DNA of 64,000 bases from Azophilus sp965200465 (GTDB lineage: Bacteria > Pseudomonadota > Gammaproteobacteria > Pseudomonadales > Azotimanducaceae), in the NCBI GenBank assembly GCA_965200465.1, contig OZ241358.1, positions 1,426,001-1,490,000 of the forward strand. The letters are read 5' to 3'. The notes under the pieces were generated by a model. That model did no database searches and was not told the DNA's origin. It was given only the letters and a program-made list of their open reading frames with translations. This document shows positions 43,531 through 52,498 of the stretch, in pieces; the first letter of the stretch is position 1; the number at the start of each line of letters is the position of its first letter. The position numbers were made by a program, and so were the translations under genes.

Positions 43531-44391
43531 TTAGAACTTGTAGATGAGGCCCAACTCCACGCTGTGCATGCCATCCAGCTGCACCTGCAGGGGATCTTCG
43601 CTGAACGTGCCCAGTTCCTCCGTATCCTCCAGCAGGCCGAACTTCAGGTTGGACAGGCTGGCGTACCGCCAGCCCAGCGTCAGGTCCCACTTGTCCGCCA
43701 TGGGGTAGCGCACGCCCGCCATCGCCTGCCATGTGAAGTCCCATGAGCGCTTGTGGGAGTCCCTGCCGACGCAGGGCGCCTCCGGCGAACAATCGCCACT
43801 AGGAATGCTCAGCGCCACGCGCTTGCTCTTGTCGGCATGCACGGCGCCGAGCCCGGCACCGACGTAAGGCTGCAACGGCCATTGGACGGGTAGGTCGTAA
43901 ACAAGGTTCAGCACGGTGCTGAACAGGCTGACATTGCCGGACAGGTCCACCGTGTCTGCGTTGACCTGCTCTTGCGCAGTCTCCAAGTTGAAGAATTCAC
44001 TCCAAGGCAGCCCGCCGGGGGATGGCGCGTCGGCCGGATCGATCGTGAAGTCGAAGCCGTGCAGGTTGAACCCGCCGACCTTGGACTTGCGCCAGAGCAG
44101 TTCGCCCTCAATGCGCCAGTTGCCGAAGCCCCGCCCTACGGATGCGCCGACGCCCCATCCGGACGAATAGGACAGATCGGCCTGGAAGTGGTTGTTCAAG
44201 GTGAACCAAGGCACGATTGCGCCTGTGCGGGGATCCGTAGCCGTGAATTCGTTGTCCACCATGAAGTCCATGTCGGCGTTGCCCTTCCAGCCCTTGCCGA
44301 AATGGAAGGAGGCGTACCAGCCTTCGGCGGCCTGCGCGGACGCCGCCAGAACCGTCAAAGCCATAAGCGTCAGTGCTGTTGTCCGTTTCAT
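43531..44391 (-). CDS. OmpW-like outer-membrane beta-barrel protein
   Basis: The 286-aa protein has a signal peptide (LTLMALTVLAASAQA) followed by a series of amphipathic beta strands typical of an eight-strand barrel: GWYASFHFGKGWKG, GWGVGASVGRGFGNWRIEGE, LQPYVGAGLGAVHAD, WQAMAGVRYPMADKWDLTLGW. It ends in VELGLIYKF, the C-terminal Phe needed for BAM recognition. A pair of cysteines (SGDCSPEAPCVG) lies in a loop. AGGAG precedes the ATG. The ligand is unknown. Confidence 0.82.
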   Translation of the reverse strand: MKRTTALTLMALTVLAASAQAAEGWYASFHFGKGWKGNADMDFMVDNEFTATDPRTGAIVPWFTLNNHFQADLSYSSGWGVGASVGRGFGNWRIEGELLWRKSKVGGFNLHGFDFTIDPADAPSPGGLPWSEFFNLETAQEQVNADTVDLSGNVSLFSTVLNLVYDLPVQWPLQPYVGAGLGAVHADKSKRVALSIPSGDCSPEAPCVGRDSHKRSWDFTWQAMAGVRYPMADKWDLTLGWRYASLSNLKFGLLEDTEELGTFSEDPLQVQLDGMHSVELGLIYKF

Positions 44392-44462
44392 TGCGTCAAC
44401 TCCTGCTGATTGAAAACAATAGGCGAAGCGCGTCTAGGCGACGCACTGCGCCTTTAAGGTTA

Positions 44463-45662
44463 CTAGGCGTGCGCGCCGACGATGCACACCGCGGCCACGT
44501 TGCTCATGGGCGAGCCGCCTAGGTTGTGGGTCATGCCGATGGACGGGTTGGGCAGCTGCCGCTCCCCCGCCCTGCCCTGCAACTGCAGGTACATCTCGTA
44601 GAGCATGCGGATGCCGGAGGCGCCGATGGGATGCCCAAAGCACTTCAGGCCGCCGTCGATCTGGCAGGGGATCCCCCCGTCGGCGTCGTAGAAGCCGTCC
44701 ATGACGTCGTTGATGGCGCCGCCCTCCGGGGAGAGCTGCAGGTCCTCCATGGTGACCATCTCGGTGATGGAGAAGCAGTCATGGCACTCGAACATGCTGA
44801 CCTGCTCCCGCGGCTTGCCGATGCCGGCCTCGTCATAGGCTTTCTTGGCGGCGATGCGGGTGGTGTGGAAGTAGCTGCCGTCCCAGGAGTTGTGGCCGGA
44901 TTCGGAGCCGTTGGACAGGGAGAGCTGCAGCGCCTTGACGCTGACGATGTTCTCCTTGCCGAGCCTCTTGGCGATCTCCGGCGTGGTGACGACGGCCGCG
45001 GCGGCCCCGTCGCTGACGCCGCAGCAGTCGTACAGGCCCAGGGGCTCCGCAATCATGGGGGCGTTGACGGCGTCCTCCTCGGTGATTGCGCGGCGCAGGT
45101 GGGCTTTGGGGTTCTTCACTCCGTTGGCGTGGCTCTTCACCGAAACGTGGGCGATGGCCCGTTTGAGGTCGTCCCGGTCAACCTTGTGCTTGGCGCGGTA
45201 GGCGCTGGCCAGCTGGGCGAAGCTTCCAGGCGCGGAGGCGTTAGCCGACCACTGGGGGCTTAGAGTGCCGCCAAGGCCGCCCGGCAGGCCGCCGTAGCCG
45301 GTGTCCTTCAGTTTCTCCACGCCGAGCGCCAAGGCGATGTCGCAGGCGCCGGAGGCCACCGCGTAAACGGCGCCGCGGAACGCCTCGGAACCGGAGGCGC
45401 AGAAGTTCTCCACTCGGGTCACGGCGATGTTGGGCAACCGCAGGGCAACGGACAGCGGCAAGCCGCCTTTGCCGACGTTGATTTCCTCATAGTGGGTGGA
45501 GAACCAAGCGGCGTCGATTTGGCTTGCGTCAATGCCGGCGTCGCCAACCGCCTCCGCAAACGCCTCCACCATCAGCTCCTCGGCGCCGCTCTCCCAGCGC
45601 TCGCCGAAGCGGGAGCAGCCCATGCCCAGGATGGCGACCTTGTCCTTAATGCCTGTTGCCAT
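44463..45662 (-). CDS. Thiolase family protein (SCP2-type acetyl-CoA acyltransferase)
   Basis: The 399-aa thiolase carries the acyl-accepting Cys in VENFCASGSEAFRGAV and the His/Asn region in FECHDCFSITEMV and CFGHPIGASGIRM. Its C-terminus NLGGSPMSNVAAVCIVGA is that of SCP2-like thiolases, in which the second Cys of classic thiolases is replaced. It cleaves or forms beta-keto acyl-CoA, or acts as an aldolase in side-chain degradation. It follows an HMG-CoA-synthase-like/DUF35 fusion gene on the same strand, an arrangement known for channelled thiolase complexes. Confidence 0.88.
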   Translation of the reverse strand: MATGIKDKVAILGMGCSRFGERWESGAEELMVEAFAEAVGDAGIDASQIDAAWFSTHYEEINVGKGGLPLSVALRLPNIAVTRVENFCASGSEAFRGAVYAVASGACDIALALGVEKLKDTGYGGLPGGLGGTLSPQWSANASAPGSFAQLASAYRAKHKVDRDDLKRAIAHVSVKSHANGVKNPKAHLRRAITEEDAVNAPMIAEPLGLYDCCGVSDGAAAAVVTTPEIAKRLGKENIVSVKALQLSLSNGSESGHNSWDGSYFHTTRIAAKKAYDEAGIGKPREQVSMFECHDCFSITEMVTMEDLQLSPEGGAINDVMDGFYDADGGIPCQIDGGLKCFGHPIGASGIRMLYEMYLQLQGRAGERQLPNPSIGMTHNLGGSPMSNVAAVCIVGAHA

Positions 45663-45788
45663 GTTGATTGATCCTCGATTGGTTGCGATCCGCCAAGCCC
45701 TAGCCTACACCATCCGCATGGCCATGCCCCTTAAATGCCCGCCGAAATGCCCGCCGAGAGAGCAACTCGCCGACACCGCTGCTCCGCA

Positions 45789-47243
45789 TCACTGCAACGC
45801 CGGCGCCGCTTTCCAGAAGTAGCGCACGAAGCTGCGCCGCGAGTCCACGGACTTGATGCGGAACACCATGCGCACCGGCATGCCCACCTCCACTTCGCCG
45901 GCCGCCACGTCGGTGAAGTCCGTCATGAACCGGCCGCCTTCGTCAAAGGCGACCAAGCCGTAGTGGCTGGGCGGGTCCGCCGTGTAGGCGAGGTAGTCCG
46001 CCGACCAAGTGAGAACCTTCGCCGATTGTTCGCGAAACGAGCAGGGCTCCTGCTCGCCTTGGGCGTGGCACTGCGGATTGACGCAGATGTCGGTGCGCGG
46101 AAACTGCATTGTCCCGCACCGTCGGCAGCGCCCGCCGACCAAGCCCAACAGCATGTCCCGCTTGCGGTAGGTGACGGACAAGGCGGTCTTGTAGTCGTTG
46201 TTCTCCGCCCGCATGCCCTTCTCCAGCCGAATCAGGTCGTTGAAGGCCAGGAACTTCTGGTAGTTGCCCTCGGCTTGGCGGCGGGCCAGCGCATCCGCAA
46301 CGCCGCCGGCGCTGCGGTGGGACGCCAAGGCGGCGGTGGCCCGCAGCACCAGGACGTCGCAGCCTTGACCGAAACTGGACAGCACGATGGTCTCGCCCGG
46401 CTTCGCCCGGGTTTCCAGAACATGCAGCAGCATGATCAAGGGGTGGGCCGCGCCGCTCTCTCCCATGAGGCCGTGCAGGTTGTCGGCGACGGCACCGTTG
46501 GCGATGCCGACCTTGCGGGCGATGCCGGCCACGGCCCGGCCGATGGTGCTGGGCATGATGAAGTGGTCCACGCCGCCGCCATCCAGCCCGGCCTTGGCCA
46601 AGGCTTGCTCAATGCAGGGCGGGACGATCTTGACCAGGCCCTCGTCTCGAATCCAACGCTCCTCCCAAGTGTAGTCGTAGGCTTCGGTGGCGCCCCTGAA
46701 GTGGTCGATGAAATCCACGGTGGAGCTCTGGGCGGCGACGAATTCGGCCAACACGCCCTCATGCCCCACCGTCAAGGCCGCGGCGCCGTCGCCGTAGGAC
46801 AGTTCGCCCGGGCTGCCGGCCTGCACGCGCCGCTTTTCGCTGGCGACCACCAAGGCGGACTGGTGGAGTCCGCCCCGCACGGCGCCGACCGCCTGCAGCA
46901 GGGCCGCGGCGCCGGCCTTCTGGCTGGAGGCGATGTCCAGCGAGGCGATGCTCTCCGGCAACGAGAGAGCCGTGCTGACGATGCCGGCGTTCTGCCGGTC
47001 GGCAAAGGGAGCGCTGGTGCTGGCGAAGTAGATGGCGTCGGGGGGCGCGGCGGCGCCGTGCAGGCAGGCCCGGGATGCCTCCACGGCCATGGTGACGGCG
47101 TCCTCGTCCCAGTTGCACATGGCCCGTTCGCCCTTGGCCTTGCCGGCCAAGCTGGGGTCCGCCCAAAGATGGGCGTCAACGATGGCTTGGCGCTGTAGGC
47201 GCCGCTTGGGGACGTAGCCGCCAAAAGCGGTGATGCCGACCAC
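45789..47243 (-). CDS. Fused HMG-CoA-synthase-like condensing domain and DUF35 OB-fold protein
   Basis: Residues 1 to about 340 of the 484-aa protein match the thiolase-fold HMGCS/KAS III family (SYGDGAAALTVG, VGIANGAVADNLHG). The nucleophile position reads DIASSQKAG where HMG-CoA synthases have ACKAG, so Cys is replaced by Gln108, and the HQPN histidine motif reads FIMPS. The C-terminal 130 residues form DUF35: zinc ribbon CRRCGTMQFPRTDICVNPQC, then an OB fold ending VRYFWKAAP. In archaea thiolase, HMGCS and DUF35 form a channelling complex. Here HMGCS and DUF35 are fused and the thiolase gene is next. GTG at 47243 follows GGGAGG. Confidence 0.8.
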   Translation of the reverse strand: MVGITAFGGYVPKRRLQRQAIVDAHLWADPSLAGKAKGERAMCNWDEDAVTMAVEASRACLHGAAAPPDAIYFASTSAPFADRQNAGIVSTALSLPESIASLDIASSQKAGAAALLQAVGAVRGGLHQSALVVASEKRRVQAGSPGELSYGDGAAALTVGHEGVLAEFVAAQSSTVDFIDHFRGATEAYDYTWEERWIRDEGLVKIVPPCIEQALAKAGLDGGGVDHFIMPSTIGRAVAGIARKVGIANGAVADNLHGLMGESGAAHPLIMLLHVLETRAKPGETIVLSSFGQGCDVLVLRATAALASHRSAGGVADALARRQAEGNYQKFLAFNDLIRLEKGMRAENNDYKTALSVTYRKRDMLLGLVGGRCRRCGTMQFPRTDICVNPQCHAQGEQEPCSFREQSAKVLTWSADYLAYTADPPSHYGLVAFDEGGRFMTDFTDVAAGEVEVGMPVRMVFRIKSVDSRRSFVRYFWKAAPALQ

Positions 47244-47338
47244 AGGACCTCCCTGAACAGCAACTGGGCGGTCATTCTAACCCGCGCCCCGCTTTTTTTC
47301 CGCGCCCCCATAAACCGATGTTGCATAATCTTCGGCGC

Positions 47339-48235
47339 ATGGACGTCGAAGCCGTCAAGACCTACTTTCTCGAACTCCAAGGGGCGTTGTGCGCGGCGCT
47401 GGAGGCCTTGGACGGCGCCGCCCGCTTTTCCTCGGAGCGCCTCGAGCAACCGGGCGGCGGCCTCGGCCGGCCGCGGGTGCTGCAGGATGGCGAAGCCATT
47501 GAGAAGGCCGCCGTGCAGTTTACCCACAGCGTCGGCGCCGCCCTGCCCCCGGCGGCCAGCGAGCGCAACCCGCATCTGGCCGGCCGCGGCTTTCAGGCGG
47601 CGGCGATTTCCGTGATCGTGCATCCCCGCAACCCATACGCGCCGACCGCGCACCTGAACCTGCGTTTTTTTCTGGTGGATGCGGCGCCGCCCTCATGGCA
47701 CTTCGGCGGCGGCTTCGACCTGACCCCCTGCTATGGGTTCGTGGAGGACTGCGTGGCTTGGCATCGCGCGGCCAAGCGGGCGGCGGGGCCGCACTATCCC
47801 TCCATGAAGCGGGCCTGCGACGAATATTTCCACTTGCGCCATCGCGGCGAGCCGCGGGGGATTGGCGGGCTGTTCTTTGACGACTGGACGGAGGGCGGCT
47901 TTGCGGCCAGCTTGCAACTCACCCAGGACGTCGGCCAAGCCTTCATGCCGGCCTATGCGCAGATCTTCCAAAGGCGCAGCGCCCTCCCCTATGGCGAACG
48001 CGAACGGGAATGGCAACTGCTGCGGCGCGGGCGCTACGCGGAGTTCAACCTAGCCATTGACCGGGGCACCCGCTACGGCCTGCAAAGCGGGCGCCGCATC
48101 GAGTCGGTGCTCGCCTCCCTGCCGCCCCTAGCGCAGTGGCGCTACAACCATGCGCCGCCGCCCGGCACGCCGGAGGCGGAGTTGCTGTCTTTCTACTTGC
48201 GCCCGCGGGACTGGCTTGGCGAAGAGCCCAACTAA
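47339..48235 (+). CDS. hemF: Oxygen-dependent coproporphyrinogen III oxidase
   Basis: The 298-aa length fits HemF. Signatures are AAISVIVHPRNPYAPTAHLN, PSWHFGGGFDLTPCYGFVED, HRGEPRGIGGLFFDDW and the C-terminal GTRYGLQSGRRIESVLASLPP. It oxidatively decarboxylates coproporphyrinogen III in haem synthesis and needs O2, so the organism lives at least partly aerobically. ATG at 47339; a slightly earlier ATG at 47318 adds seven residues. Its stop overlaps by four bases the end of the convergent BON lipoprotein gene. Confidence 0.95.
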   Translation: MDVEAVKTYFLELQGALCAALEALDGAARFSSERLEQPGGGLGRPRVLQDGEAIEKAAVQFTHSVGAALPPAASERNPHLAGRGFQAAAISVIVHPRNPYAPTAHLNLRFFLVDAAPPSWHFGGGFDLTPCYGFVEDCVAWHRAAKRAAGPHYPSMKRACDEYFHLRHRGEPRGIGGLFFDDWTEGGFAASLQLTQDVGQAFMPAYAQIFQRRSALPYGEREREWQLLRRGRYAEFNLAIDRGTRYGLQSGRRIESVLASLPPLAQWRYNHAPPPGTPEAELLSFYLRPRDWLGEEPN

Positions 48236-48549
48236 GGCTCCTGAACCTTCAGCCGGTCTTCCACAGAGCGCACGCCCTTTACCGAATTGGCGATCTCCAA
48301 GGCCCTCCGGCGCATTTCCTCGGTGGCCACCCAACCCTCAAGGCCCACTACGCCTCGGTCCACGTCCACATCCAAACGCCAGCCGTCGAGCAGCTTGTCC
48401 CTGACCAGCAGCGTCTTGACTTTGAGCTGTATGGCGGAATCGTCGGTCAGTTCGCCGACCGTGCGGGTTTCTCCATCCCGATAGCTCTGGCAGCCGACCG
48501 CCAAAACCACGCCGCACAAAAGAAAAAAAAGGCATCGCCCGGTCTTCAT
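48232..48549 (-). CDS. BON-domain lipoprotein
   Basis: The 105-aa protein has a signal peptide with a lipobox (VVLAVGC, Cys at about residue 20) and one BON domain: DDSAIQLKVKTLLV, GWRLDVDVDRGVVGLEGWVA and ALEIANSVKGVRSVEDRL. BON proteins bind phospholipids and often sit at the outer membrane in the periplasm. GAGGAGGG is a strong Shine-Dalgarno eight bases upstream of the ATG. Confidence 0.85.
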   Translation of the reverse strand: MKTGRCLFFLLCGVVLAVGCQSYRDGETRTVGELTDDSAIQLKVKTLLVRDKLLDGWRLDVDVDRGVVGLEGWVATEEMRRRALEIANSVKGVRSVEDRLKVQEP

Positions 48550-48823
48550 GGTGGAGACCCTCCTCGCCAAGTCCTTGTGACGGAGGGCATTCTAAGCCCA
48601 GCGCCCGCGCCCGGCCAATGGCTGTTGATGCGCAAGCGGCCGCCTCCTTGCGGCTTCGGCCTGCGGACCTTCTCCAACTTTGCGCCGCCGCGCTGCATCG
48701 GCGGCGAAGTTGGGCTAAGATGGCGAACGTCGGCGATGCGGCCGCTCCCCGCTTCCGTTGCGGCGGGCATTGGGGGTAAGATGGCCGTCGCCACTTGCAA
48801 ACGAACTCTAGGGAGGGCATCCG

Positions 48824-49234
48824 ATGCGCAGAACCATTGGCGGCAACGCCTCCGAGGAAGGCGACGAGCAGATCAACTTAACGCCCATGCTCGACGTGGT
48901 GTTCATCATGCTGATCTTCTTCATTGTCACCGCCACCTTCGTCAAGGAGGTGGGGCTGGACGTGAACTCGCCCGATGAGGACAAGCCGAAGACGGTTGAC
49001 CCCAACAAGAGGAGCATTGTGGTGCGCATCACCAACAGGGATCGCATCCTCATCGCCCAGCGGGATGTGGACTGGCGCTCCGTGCGGGCCAACATAGAAC
49101 GGCTCCATGCGGAAAACCCGGAAGCCCCGGTCGTCATCCATCCTCATGAGGACTCGCAGACCGCCACCATGATTCATGTGATGGACTCAGCCCGTCTGGC
49201 CGGCGTTTTCAACGTTTCCTTGGCGGCCAACTAG
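48824..49234 (+). CDS. exbD: ExbD/TolR family energy-transducing protein
   Basis: The 136-aa protein has the ExbD arrangement: short cytoplasmic N-terminus, single helix INLTPMLDVVFIMLIFFIVTATF whose Asp is the proton-carrying residue, and a periplasmic domain ending ATMIHVMDSARLAGVFNVSLAA. ExbD works with ExbB/TonB or TolQ to energise outer-membrane transport. No exbB or tonB is in the window; the next gene is the convergent nupC. A Shine-Dalgarno GGGAGGG precedes the ATG. Confidence 0.88.
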   Translation: MRRTIGGNASEEGDEQINLTPMLDVVFIMLIFFIVTATFVKEVGLDVNSPDEDKPKTVDPNKRSIVVRITNRDRILIAQRDVDWRSVRANIERLHAENPEAPVVIHPHEDSQTATMIHVMDSARLAGVFNVSLAAN

Positions 49235-49240
49235 CAAGGC

Positions 49241-50476
49241 TCAGATGCGCCCGATCAAGCCGATGATGGCACCGGTGATGAATGAAACTAAAGTTCCTGA
49301 AATCAATGCCTTAGAACCTAAACTTAGAATGTCTTCGCGTCTTTCCGGCACCAAGGCGGAAAGGCCGCCGACGAGGATCCCCAAGCTCCCGAAGTTGGTG
49401 AACCCGCACAGGGCGTAGGTAAGAATCAAGCGCGAGTGCCCGCTCAGCGCGTCCGCATCCAAGGCCGCCAACTGCAGGAAGGCCACGAGTTCGTTCAAAA
49501 CCAGCTTGGCGCCAAGCAGCCCTCCCGCGGTTTGGGCTTCACTCCAAGGCACCCCTATCAGCCAAGCCGCCGGCGCGAAGGCCCAGCCCATGATGCGCTC
49601 CAAGGTAAGCCCGGCGCCGCCGACCTCGATGGCGGAAATTCCTTGGTTGACCAGCGCCACCAAGCTCACCAGCACGATCAGCATGGCGCCCACGTTCACC
49701 GCCAGCCGCAAACCGTCCGCGGTGCCCTTGGCGATGGCGTCCATGGTGCCGGCGTAGGCCAAGGACACCGCACAGCCCTCGGCTTGCGCCGCGGGCGCCG
49801 GAATCATCATTCTGGAGATGAGGACCGCGCCGATGACGTTGATCACCGAGGCGACGAGGATGTGCCCTAGGGCACCCTCCACGACCTCCTGCAGCATGCC
49901 GGCGTAGAGAATCATGACGGAGCCGGCCACGGTGGCCATGCCGCAGGTCATCACCGAAAACAGTTCGGAGCGCGAAAGGCCCGCCAAGTAGGCGCGAATG
50001 ACCAAGGGCGATTCGACCATGCTGAGAAAGATGCTGGCCGCCGCGGAGATGCCCACTGGCCCGTCCACGCCCAGGGAGCGCCGCAGCAGGGCGCCGAAAG
50101 CCCTGACGAGCAAAGGCAGGATGCGCCAATGCCAGAGCACGGCCACCAACACGCTGAAGACCAGAATTTGCGGCAGGACGCGGAAGGCGAACAGATAGAG
50201 CGCACTCTCCACATTCACCTGAAAAGGCGCTTCGCCGCCGCTGAGATAGCCGAAAACGAAGCCGGCGCCGGCTTGAGTGGCCCTCTCCACCGCGCCGACC
50301 AAGGCATTCACGCTGAGCAGCAACTCGCTGACCAAGGGCGCCTTGAGGAGCAGCCAGGCGAGCAGCGTCTGCATGGACAGGCCCACGGCCACCATGCGCC
50401 ATTCCACCCGGCGGCGGGCTTCGCTGAGCAGCCAAGCCAGACCTAAGAGAACGGCGATGCCGAAAATGGCCTGCAT
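49241..50476 (-). CDS. nupC: Concentrative nucleoside transporter (NupC/CNT family)
   Basis: The 411-aa polytopic protein has about ten membrane segments and the CNT signature LGAKLVLNELVAFLQLA, plus the substrate loop SMVESPLVIRAYLAGLSRSEL and LTYALCGFTNFGSLGILVGG. It imports nucleosides by proton or sodium symport. It is followed at six bases by a phosphopantetheinyl transferase. Confidence 0.92.
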   Translation of the reverse strand: MQAIFGIAVLLGLAWLLSEARRRVEWRMVAVGLSMQTLLAWLLLKAPLVSELLLSVNALVGAVERATQAGAGFVFGYLSGGEAPFQVNVESALYLFAFRVLPQILVFSVLVAVLWHWRILPLLVRAFGALLRRSLGVDGPVGISAAASIFLSMVESPLVIRAYLAGLSRSELFSVMTCGMATVAGSVMILYAGMLQEVVEGALGHILVASVINVIGAVLISRMMIPAPAAQAEGCAVSLAYAGTMDAIAKGTADGLRLAVNVGAMLIVLVSLVALVNQGISAIEVGGAGLTLERIMGWAFAPAAWLIGVPWSEAQTAGGLLGAKLVLNELVAFLQLAALDADALSGHSRLILTYALCGFTNFGSLGILVGGLSALVPERREDILSLGSKALISGTLVSFITGAIIGLIGRI

Positions 50477-50482
50477 GTCGCC

Positions 50483-51109
50483 CTACCCCAACCGGAACAG
50501 CGTGACGACCTGATCGTCGATGAAGCGGAAGGCGCCCACGCCTTGGTGCAGCAAGCGGTTGGGCGCATGGCCGCCTAAGTAGCGCAGGCGGAAGGCGCGC
50601 CGCGGCCAATCCACATCGACCTCCACCTCCCGCAAGGCGATGTAGGCCCCGATGATGGGGTTGACCGCCTTGTAGCCGGCCTCCTTGGCGCTGAAGGCCA
50701 GCACTCCCTGCCGGCCGTCCGGCCACGGGCGGCGCCGTTCGTTGGCGGTCAGCACCCGGCGCTGCAAGGCGTCCTTGAGCCGGTCAAGACGCTCCACGTC
50801 GATGCCGACGCCGCGCATGACCCCACGCTTGGCCACCGCCGCCGCCGCCAGCGCCAGCGAGTGGCTGATGGCGCCGACCAAGCCCTCCGGCCACAAAGGC
50901 CGGCGGCCGTTCCGCAGGATGGGCAGTTCCGTGCCTTGCAGCCGCCGCATGGCGGCCCGGGCCACATGGCGTCCGCTGGCGAACTGCCGCCGCCGTTTGG
51001 CGCTGGCGGTGCGCACGCACAGCGCCTCCGCCGGCGGCAGCGGATAGTCATCCAGCGGCGCGGCCAAGGCCACGGCACCGGCGGGCAGGCTGAAGTCCAA
51101 GTCCAGCAT
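50483..51109 (-). CDS. 4'-phosphopantetheinyl transferase superfamily protein
   Basis: The 208-aa EntD/Sfp-type enzyme has the magnesium-binding GVGIDVERLD and the FSAKEAGYKAVNPIIG motif, with ISHSLALAAAAVA upstream. It transfers phosphopantetheine from CoA to carrier proteins such as fatty-acid or NRPS/PKS carriers. ATG at 51109 is chosen; a TTG at 51154 would add 15 residues. It diverges from the sirtuin gene. Confidence 0.88.
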   Translation of the reverse strand: MLDLDFSLPAGAVALAAPLDDYPLPPAEALCVRTASAKRRRQFASGRHVARAAMRRLQGTELPILRNGRRPLWPEGLVGAISHSLALAAAAVAKRGVMRGVGIDVERLDRLKDALQRRVLTANERRRPWPDGRQGVLAFSAKEAGYKAVNPIIGAYIALREVEVDVDWPRRAFRLRYLGGHAPNRLLHQGVGAFRFIDDQVVTLFRLG

Positions 51110-51165
51110 GGCGCCATTGTGCTGGCTTTCGCTTAGACTTGCACCCAAATGCATGGAGGCGACGG

Positions 51166-51918
51166 GTGGGCAACAACGTTGAAAAGTTGGCGGACTTGGC
51201 GGCGGCGGCGCAGCGCATCGTGTTTTTCACCGGCGCCGGCGTCAGCACCGAATCCGGCATTCCGGACTTCCGCAGCCCCGGCGCCGGCCTTTGGCGCCAG
51301 ATGAAGCCCATCCCTTTTCAGGAATTCATCGCCGACGACTCCGTGCGCCAGGAGTCCTGGCGGCGGCGCTTCAACGGCGAACGCGCCTTGGAGAACGCCA
51401 AGCCGAACAAGGGCCATTTGAGCATCGCCCGCTTGGTGGAGGCAGGCCGCTGCCGAGCCGTCATCACCCAGAACGTGGACAACCTGCACCAGGATTCCGG
51501 GGTGCCGAAGGACTTGGTGATCGAACTGCACGGCAACGCCAGCTACGCCAAGTGCCTGGACTGCAGCCTGCGCTATGAGATCGCCGAACTGGAGGGCCAG
51601 TTCCGGCAGTTGCGGCGGGTGGAGCCTTGCTCCCGCTGCGGCGGCGTCATCAAGGCCGCCACCATCTCCTTCGGCCAAGCCATGCCGGAACGGGAGATGC
51701 GCCGCGCCCAAGCAGCCGTGGCGGACTGCGACCTGATGATCGTCGCCGGCTCCTCCCTAGTGGTCTATCCGGCGGCGGCGTTCCCGGAGACCGCCAAGAA
51801 CTTGGGCGCGAAGCTGGCCATCGTCAACCGGGAGCCGACCCCCTTGGACGCCATCGCCGACTTGGTGGTGCATGGCGAAATCGGTCCCATTCTGTCCTAT
51901 GTGGTGGGGCTGAACTAA
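51166..51918 (+). CDS. cobB: Sirtuin NAD-dependent protein deacylase
   Basis: The 250-aa protein has the NAD-binding FFTGAGVSTESGIPDFRS, the catalytic region AVITQNVDNLHQDSG with IELHG (the catalytic His), and the zinc finger CLDC...CSRCGG. It removes acyl groups from lysines using NAD. GTG at 51166 is supported by GGAGG six bases upstream. In the same strand order, a NadR-like kinase gene converges after it. Confidence 0.92.
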   Translation: MGNNVEKLADLAAAAQRIVFFTGAGVSTESGIPDFRSPGAGLWRQMKPIPFQEFIADDSVRQESWRRRFNGERALENAKPNKGHLSIARLVEAGRCRAVITQNVDNLHQDSGVPKDLVIELHGNASYAKCLDCSLRYEIAELEGQFRQLRRVEPCSRCGGVIKAATISFGQAMPEREMRRAQAAVADCDLMIVAGSSLVVYPAAAFPETAKNLGAKLAIVNREPTPLDAIADLVVHGEIGPILSYVVGLN

Positions 51919-51958
51919 GGCTACTGGGGTGCGCCCTCCCCTCGCAGGACAAAGAGCT

Positions 51959-52498
51959 TCAATGGTCCTCGAGCCAGTGCGCAATGCGCCTGCTGGCTGC
52001 GGCCAAGCGGGTTGGCGGGTCTCCGCCCACCTCAGTGTAGGGATGGCCGCCGGCGGCCAGCAAGCGCCGGTATCGACGGTGCAGGCCGCAGCGCTTGCCG
52101 CCGCTTTCCCGCAGCGCGTCCGGCGCCCAAGGGATGTCCGGGCGGGTCAACAAATAGGCCCTAGGGCGGCGCTTGGCCAAGGCTTGGCTAAGCTCCCTTG
52201 GCAGCGCCCCGTACTTGACTTCCCACCAGACCTGAATGACCAGCAGGTCCGTATCGCAGATCAACAGGGACGGCTTGCCAGCCAGGGCGTCGCGCTCCAA
52301 ACGCATTTGCTCTCGGGCAATGGCCAGCACGTCGTCCTTGGCGTAAGCGGCCGGCGTCAGCCCGTTGCGCTGCATGTAGCCCCGCGCCGCCTCGGGCGCC
52401 AAGGGCGCTCCATAGCTCTCCGCCAGCGCCTCCGCCAAGGTGGTCTTGCCGCTGCACTCCGCCCCGACGAGGCAGACGATGAGCGTTGCCGGCCTCAT
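51959..52498 (-). CDS. NadR/Ttd14-like P-loop kinase
   Basis: The 179-aa protein has a P-loop, VGAECSGKTTLAEALAESYG, followed by LAPEAARGYMQRNG and the NadR-like kinase motifs ICDTDLLVIQVWWEVKYG and RPDIPWAPDALRESG. The last resembles the LxxPD(I/V)PWxxDGxR motif of the ribosylnicotinamide kinase domain of NadR. It lacks the adenylyltransferase and DNA-binding domains. It may phosphorylate nicotinamide riboside, which fits the NAD-consuming sirtuin next door. ATG at 52498 overlaps the end of a remnant ORF. Confidence 0.78.
   Translation of the reverse strand: MRPATLIVCLVGAECSGKTTLAEALAESYGAPLAPEAARGYMQRNGLTPAAYAKDDVLAIAREQMRLERDALAGKPSLLICDTDLLVIQVWWEVKYGALPRELSQALAKRRPRAYLLTRPDIPWAPDALRESGGKRCGLHRRYRRLLAAGGHPYTEVGGDPPTRLAAASRRIAHWLEDH

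Noticed and set aside
45735..47198. 487-codon plus-strand frame opposite the condensing-enzyme/DUF35 gene
   Set aside because: Composition (His/Gly/Ala/Val) is that of an antisense shadow; the minus strand carries the zinc ribbon and condensing-enzyme motifs.
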